Positions 60,921-64,000 of a stretch of DNA of 64,000 nt are shown one piece after another. Source of the DNA: an uncultured Flavobacteriaceae bacterium. Its GTDB lineage: Bacteria > Bacteroidota > Bacteroidia > Flavobacteriales > Flavobacteriaceae. Where the stretch lies: assembly GCA_905181615.1 (NCBI GenBank), contig CAJIYH010000004.1:124001-188000 (forward strand), read 5' to 3'. The notes under the pieces were generated by a model. The model worked only from the letters and a program-made list of their open reading frames with translations, had not been told where the DNA came from and did no database searches. A program made the translations under genes and the position numbers. The first letter of the stretch is position 1; each line of letters starts with the position of its first letter.

Positions 60921-61427
60921 ATGAAAAAATTATTATTACCAATTTTAGCAATTGTATCATTCACTTTAGTTTCTTGTGGTGATACCGAAACAAAGAAATC
61001 TGCACCCGAGACTTCGGCTGATCAAGCTATTGTATCTAAAGCTGTTTCAGACTTAGCTGTTCTCTCTTTTGACAAAGGAATCCATGATTTTGGAGTTATT
61101 ACAGAAGGTGATCGTGTCGAAACTATCTTCACTTTTACTAATACGGGTAAATCAGAACTTATTATCTCAGATGCAAGAGGAAGTTGTGGATGTACAGTTC
61201 CAGAATACCCCAAGAATTTACCTATTGCTCCCGGAGCAACTGGAGAAATCCGTGTTAGCTTTGACTCAAGTAATAAACCTAATTTGCAGCAAAAAACAGT
61301 TACTCTTACAACAAATACAAGTACAGGTAGAGAAACTATTCGTATTAAAGCAATGGTTACAGCAGACCCAGTTAAACAACAACAACGTGATGCTGCTCAA
61401 GCTGCACGATTACAACAAACTAATTAA
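60921..61427 (+). CDS. DUF1573 lipoprotein
   Basis: I use the ATG at 60921 (MKKLLLPILAIVSFTLVSCGD), a lipoprotein signal with lipobox LVSC. The 168-residue product has one DUF1573 Ig-like domain with FDKGIHDFGVITEGD, FTNTGKSELII and GSCGCTVPEYP. The Cys pair GCT is conserved in the family, whose function is unknown. A Gln-rich tail (QQQRDAAQAARLQQ) ends the chain. Confidence 0.9.
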   Translation: MKKLLLPILAIVSFTLVSCGDTETKKSAPETSADQAIVSKAVSDLAVLSFDKGIHDFGVITEGDRVETIFTFTNTGKSELIISDARGSCGCTVPEYPKNLPIAPGATGEIRVSFDSSNKPNLQQKTVTLTTNTSTGRETIRIKAMVTADPVKQQQRDAAQAARLQQTN

Positions 61428-61439
61428 TATATAACTTCA

Positions 61440-61718
61440 ATGGAAGGATTTTCTGCTCAGGTACCTTTTTTATTATTGATGCTCGTCATCTTTGTTTTCT
61501 TTATTATTTTACCTCAGCAAAGGAGACAAAAAAAAGAAAAAGCATTTATGAATGATCTTAAAAAAGGAGATCGTATAATCACTAAAAGCGGTATTCATGG
61601 TAAAATTGCTGAGTTAAATGATAAAGACAACACTTGTGTTGTTGAAACACTGGCAGGTAAAATCAAAATGGAGCGTTCTTCAATTTCTTTAGAAATGAGC
61701 GCTAAGCTGAATGCTTAG
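61440..61718 (+). CDS. yajC: preprotein translocase subunit YajC
   Basis: The 92-residue protein has one helix (FLLLMLVIFVFFIILP, about 10-25) and the cytoplasmic domain KKGDRIITKSGIHGKIAEL typical of YajC, accessory to SecDF. It lies 12 bp after the DUF1573 gene and is followed by a terminator. Confidence 0.94.
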   Translation: MEGFSAQVPFLLLMLVIFVFFIILPQQRRQKKEKAFMNDLKKGDRIITKSGIHGKIAELNDKDNTCVVETLAGKIKMERSSISLEMSAKLNA

Positions 61719-61753
61719 TACTAAAAATTCCAATTTTATTATATTATAATTAA

Positions 61754-61782
61754 AACCAACTCTTATCGAGTTGGTTTTTTTA
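61754..61782 (+). terminator. terminator after yajC
   Basis: AACCAACTC and GAGTTGGTT pair perfectly around TTATC, followed by T6. Confidence 0.92.
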
Positions 61783-61804
61783 TTTTTGTATAAAATCAAA
61801 CTAT

Positions 61805-62830
61805 ATGTATCAAAGTATTATTAAAAAATTTCTTTTTCTTTTTGATCCAGAAAAAATTCATCATTTTTCTTTTGCGATGATTTGGTGGAGCTCTAAGCTT
61901 CCTGGAGTCTCCTTTTTGATACGTAAAATGTATTGTGTTGAACATCCTACTTTGGAGCGTTCTGTTTTTGGTTTGACATTTAAAAATCCTGTTGGTCTAG
62001 CTGCTGGTTTTGATAAAGATGCAAAGCTTTATAATGAACTTTCGAACTTTGGATTTGGTTTCATTGAAATAGGGACCTTAACACCAAAAGGTCAAGAAGG
62101 AAATCCAAAGAAACGTTTGTTCCGTTTAAAAGAAGATCACGCCATTATAAACAGAATGGGCTTCAATAACGAAGGGGTTGATGCTGCCGTTAAGCGATTA
62201 AAGAAAAACTCAAATGTTCTCATAGGAGGTAACATTGGTAAGAATAAGATAACTCCCAACGAAAATGCTGTAGACGATTATATTTATTGTTTTGAAGCAT
62301 TATTTAATTATGTAGACTATTTTGTTGTTAATGTGAGCTCTCCAAACACTCCTAATCTAAGATCACTTCAAGATAAAGAGCCTTTAACACATTTATTGAA
62401 TGTTTTGAAAAAGAGAAACGATCAAAAAAGCAAGCCCAAGCCAATTTTACTTAAAATAGCACCTGATTTATCTGACGAACAGCTGCTAGATATTGTTAGC
62501 ATTATAGAGGAAGTAAAAATTGAAGGGGTGATTGCAACAAACACTACGCTAAGTAGAGCTGATCTAAAGGCTCCCAAAAAGCTTTCAGATCAGGCGGGTG
62601 GATTAAGTGGAAAACCCTTGAGGGATAGAAGTACAGAAGTTATTCGTTTTTTAAATGAGAAAAGTAAAGGCTCTTTTTCAATCATTGGAGTAGGAGGTAT
62701 TCATACCGCAGAGGACGCTTTAGAAAAACTAAAAGCCGGCGCAAACTTGGTTCAGCTTTATACCGGCTTTATATATGAAGGCCCTGCTATTATTAAGCGA
62801 ATTAATAAAGCATTGATTAAAAACGTCTAA
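61805..62830 (+). CDS. pyrD: dihydroorotate dehydrogenase (quinone), class 2
   Basis: The membrane-associated flavoenzyme oxidises dihydroorotate with quinone. An N-terminal helix (about 1-35) precedes the FMN barrel with [14 protein letters not shown] (about 60-73), [20 protein letters not shown], the catalytic serine in [12 protein letters not shown] (class 2), and [12 protein letters not shown]. Length 341 is standard. It overlaps convergent M42 peptidase by 4 bp. Confidence 0.96.
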   Translation: MYQSIIKKFLFLFDPEKIHHFSFAMIWWSSKLPGVSFLIRKMYCVEHPTLERSVFGLTFKNPVGLAAGFDKDAKLYNELSNFGFGFIEIGTLTPKGQEGNPKKRLFRLKEDHAIINRMGFNNEGVDAAVKRLKKNSNVLIGGNIGKNKITPNENAVDDYIYCFEALFNYVDYFVVNVSSPNTPNLRSLQDKEPLTHLLNVLKKRNDQKSKPKPILLKIAPDLSDEQLLDIVSIIEEVKIEGVIATNTTLSRADLKAPKKLSDQAGGLSGKPLRDRSTEVIRFLNEKSKGSFSIIGVGGIHTAEDALEKLKAGANLVQLYTGFIYEGPAIIKRINKALIKNV

Positions 62831-63906
62831 TCAAAATAACTTAAAGAGTCCTCAGGATTAATCGTTAGTAATGTTTCGTATATCAAACGAATTACGTTTT
62901 CAATATCTTCCTTTTGAACCATCTCTACAGTTGTATGCATATAACGTAAAGGGAGTGAGATTAAAGCAGAAGGAATTCCACCGTTACTGTATGCAAATGC
63001 ATCAGTATCGGTTCCTGTTACTCTTGAAGAAGCTAATCGCTGAAACGGGATGTTGTTTTTTTCTGCAGTTTCAACAATTTTTTCTCGAATTAAGTTATGA
63101 ACCGCTGGAGCATAAGAAATTACGGGACCGTCTCCTATTTTTGTTAAACCCTCTTGTTTTTTATTGATCATAGGGGTGGTTGTATCATGACATACATCGG
63201 TCACAATAGCAATGTTTGGCTTTAATCGCTGAGTTATCATTTCTGCACCACGCAATCCAACTTCCTCTTGTACCGAATTTGTGATATATAATCCAAAAGG
63301 TAATGTCTTTTTATTTTCATGTAAAAGGCGTGCAACTTCAGCAATCATAAATCCACCAGCGCGATTATCTATGGCGCGACACACAAATTTATTCCCATTA
63401 AGAATTTGAAACTGATCCGGGTAAGTAATAACACAGCCTACATGAACACCCATTTTTGAAACTTCTTCCTTATCTTTTGCGCCAATATCAATAAAAATAT
63501 TATCCAGTTTTGGAATTTCTTCTTTCCCATTTTTTCGCGTATGAATAGCAGGCCACCCAAAAACACCTCTTACCAATTCTTTTTTAGTATGAATATTAAC
63601 CCATTTAGATGGTGCAATTTGATGATCACTCCCCCCATTTCGAATTACATAAATTAACCCTTCGTCTGTTATGTAATTAACATACCAAGATATTTCATCA
63701 GAATGTCCTTCTATTACTACTTTAAAAGGAGCATCTGGATTAATAACTCCTACTGCAGTTCCGTATGAGTCTGTAATAAATTCATCTACATACGGACTTA
63801 AGTATTTCATCCATATTTTTTGTCCTTCAGCTTCATATCCAGTAGGAGCTGCGTTGTTTAAATATTCTTCTAAAAACTTCAGAGAAGCATCATTTATTAT
63901 TTTCAT
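62827..63906 (-). CDS. M42 family aminopeptidase
   Basis: I start at 63906 ([16 protein letters not shown]), giving 359 residues. The co-catalytic metal ligands are seen in EGHSDEISW (His, about 66), [10 protein letters not shown] (Asp, about 178), [11 protein letters not shown] (Glu pair, about 212) and [10 protein letters not shown]. The late His of the family lies near [13 protein letters not shown]42 enzymes form large tetrahedral assemblies that trim peptides in the cytoplasm. There is no signal peptide. Confidence 0.94.
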   Translation of the reverse strand: MKIINDASLKFLEEYLNNAAPTGYEAEGQKIWMKYLSPYVDEFITDSYGTAVGVINPDAPFKVVIEGHSDEISWYVNYITDEGLIYVIRNGGSDHQIAPSKWVNIHTKKELVRGVFGWPAIHTRKNGKEEIPKLDNIFIDIGAKDKEEVSKMGVHVGCVITYPDQFQILNGNKFVCRAIDNRAGGFMIAEVARLLHENKKTLPFGLYITNSVQEEVGLRGAEMITQRLKPNIAIVTDVCHDTTTPMINKKQEGLTKIGDGPVISYAPAVHNLIREKIVETAEKNNIPFQRLASSRVTGTDTDAFAYSNGGIPSALISLPLRYMHTTVEMVQKEDIENVIRLIYETLLTINPEDSLSYFD

Positions 63907-64000
63907 TTTATTTATTTTAAGTGAGGCTAATTTAAGATTATTCATCAGATTTCTCTGGATCATAGCCCGTTAATATTTTGTATTTTTGATATCGATGAAA

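Noticed and set aside
63981-64000. Start of a further plus-strand gene (ATG at 63995 after TATTTTTG)
   Set aside because: Only two codons are visible and the box would give an almost leaderless mRNA; not enough to call.
1-64000. CRISPR arrays
   Set aside because: No set of regularly spaced repeats was seen; the three 42-59 bp repeats are dispersed and in mixed orientation.

Overview
The window looks like a chromosomal segment of a marine-type member of the Bacteroidota, most likely Flavobacteriaceae. This rests on several signs. The DNA is AT-rich with A-rich leaders and no Shine-Dalgarno sites. Promoter boxes of the flavobacterial TAnnTTTG type recur. Lineage-typical proteins are present: long SecA, DUF3276, a cyclophilin-FKBP fusion, a DnaJ with two zinc motifs, type III glutamine synthetase and DUF1573.

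Region 1 (1 to about 5.1 kb) is accessory and heavily eroded. It holds the tail of an esterase, a 3'-half tRNA-Thr fragment that looks like an attachment site, a secreted SGNH hydrolase, and a run of broken genes (GHMP kinase, GH109-type oxidoreductase/glycosidase, galactokinase, phage DUF5681 protein). It also holds a short HUH-type replication-like protein, an intact tRNA-Arg(ACG), and three copies of a 42-59 bp sequence lying beside the two tRNA loci. No integrase is visible, so these are remnants of elements that used tRNA genes as targets.

Region 2 (5.1 to 30 kb) is mostly core. It contains a CaCA antiporter, divergent glutamine synthetases II and III, purM, and a four-gene periplasmic/outer-membrane redox module (thioredoxin-like, ApbE, DUF4266 lipoprotein, DUF3570 barrel). 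It continues with prfA-pyrF-hydrolase, purU, and a P-II/ammonium transporter/porin operon, then crcB, a frameshifted SRPBCC-GyrI gene, ilvE, mnmD and grpE-dnaJ. The promoters of glnII and of the P-II operon, 14 kb apart, share a paired motif (AACC-N11-RGGGT) at nearly the same distance from the -7 box. I regard this as a candidate nitrogen-control operator and the best new lead in the window.

Region 3 (30 to 64 kb) is envelope, secretion and housekeeping: MscS with an NtrC-like regulator, an M28 peptidase, MATE, PAP2, galM, msrA, a glycosyltransferase with a sterol desaturase-like protein, and secA. It also has a cobalamin adenosyltransferase, lnt, pssA, lptB, tatC, an arabinose-5-phosphate isomerase-like gene, recQ, an M14 peptidase, an ABC exporter, nusB, yajC, pyrD and an M42 peptidase. 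Several genes here overlap by a few bases, as in tight operons.
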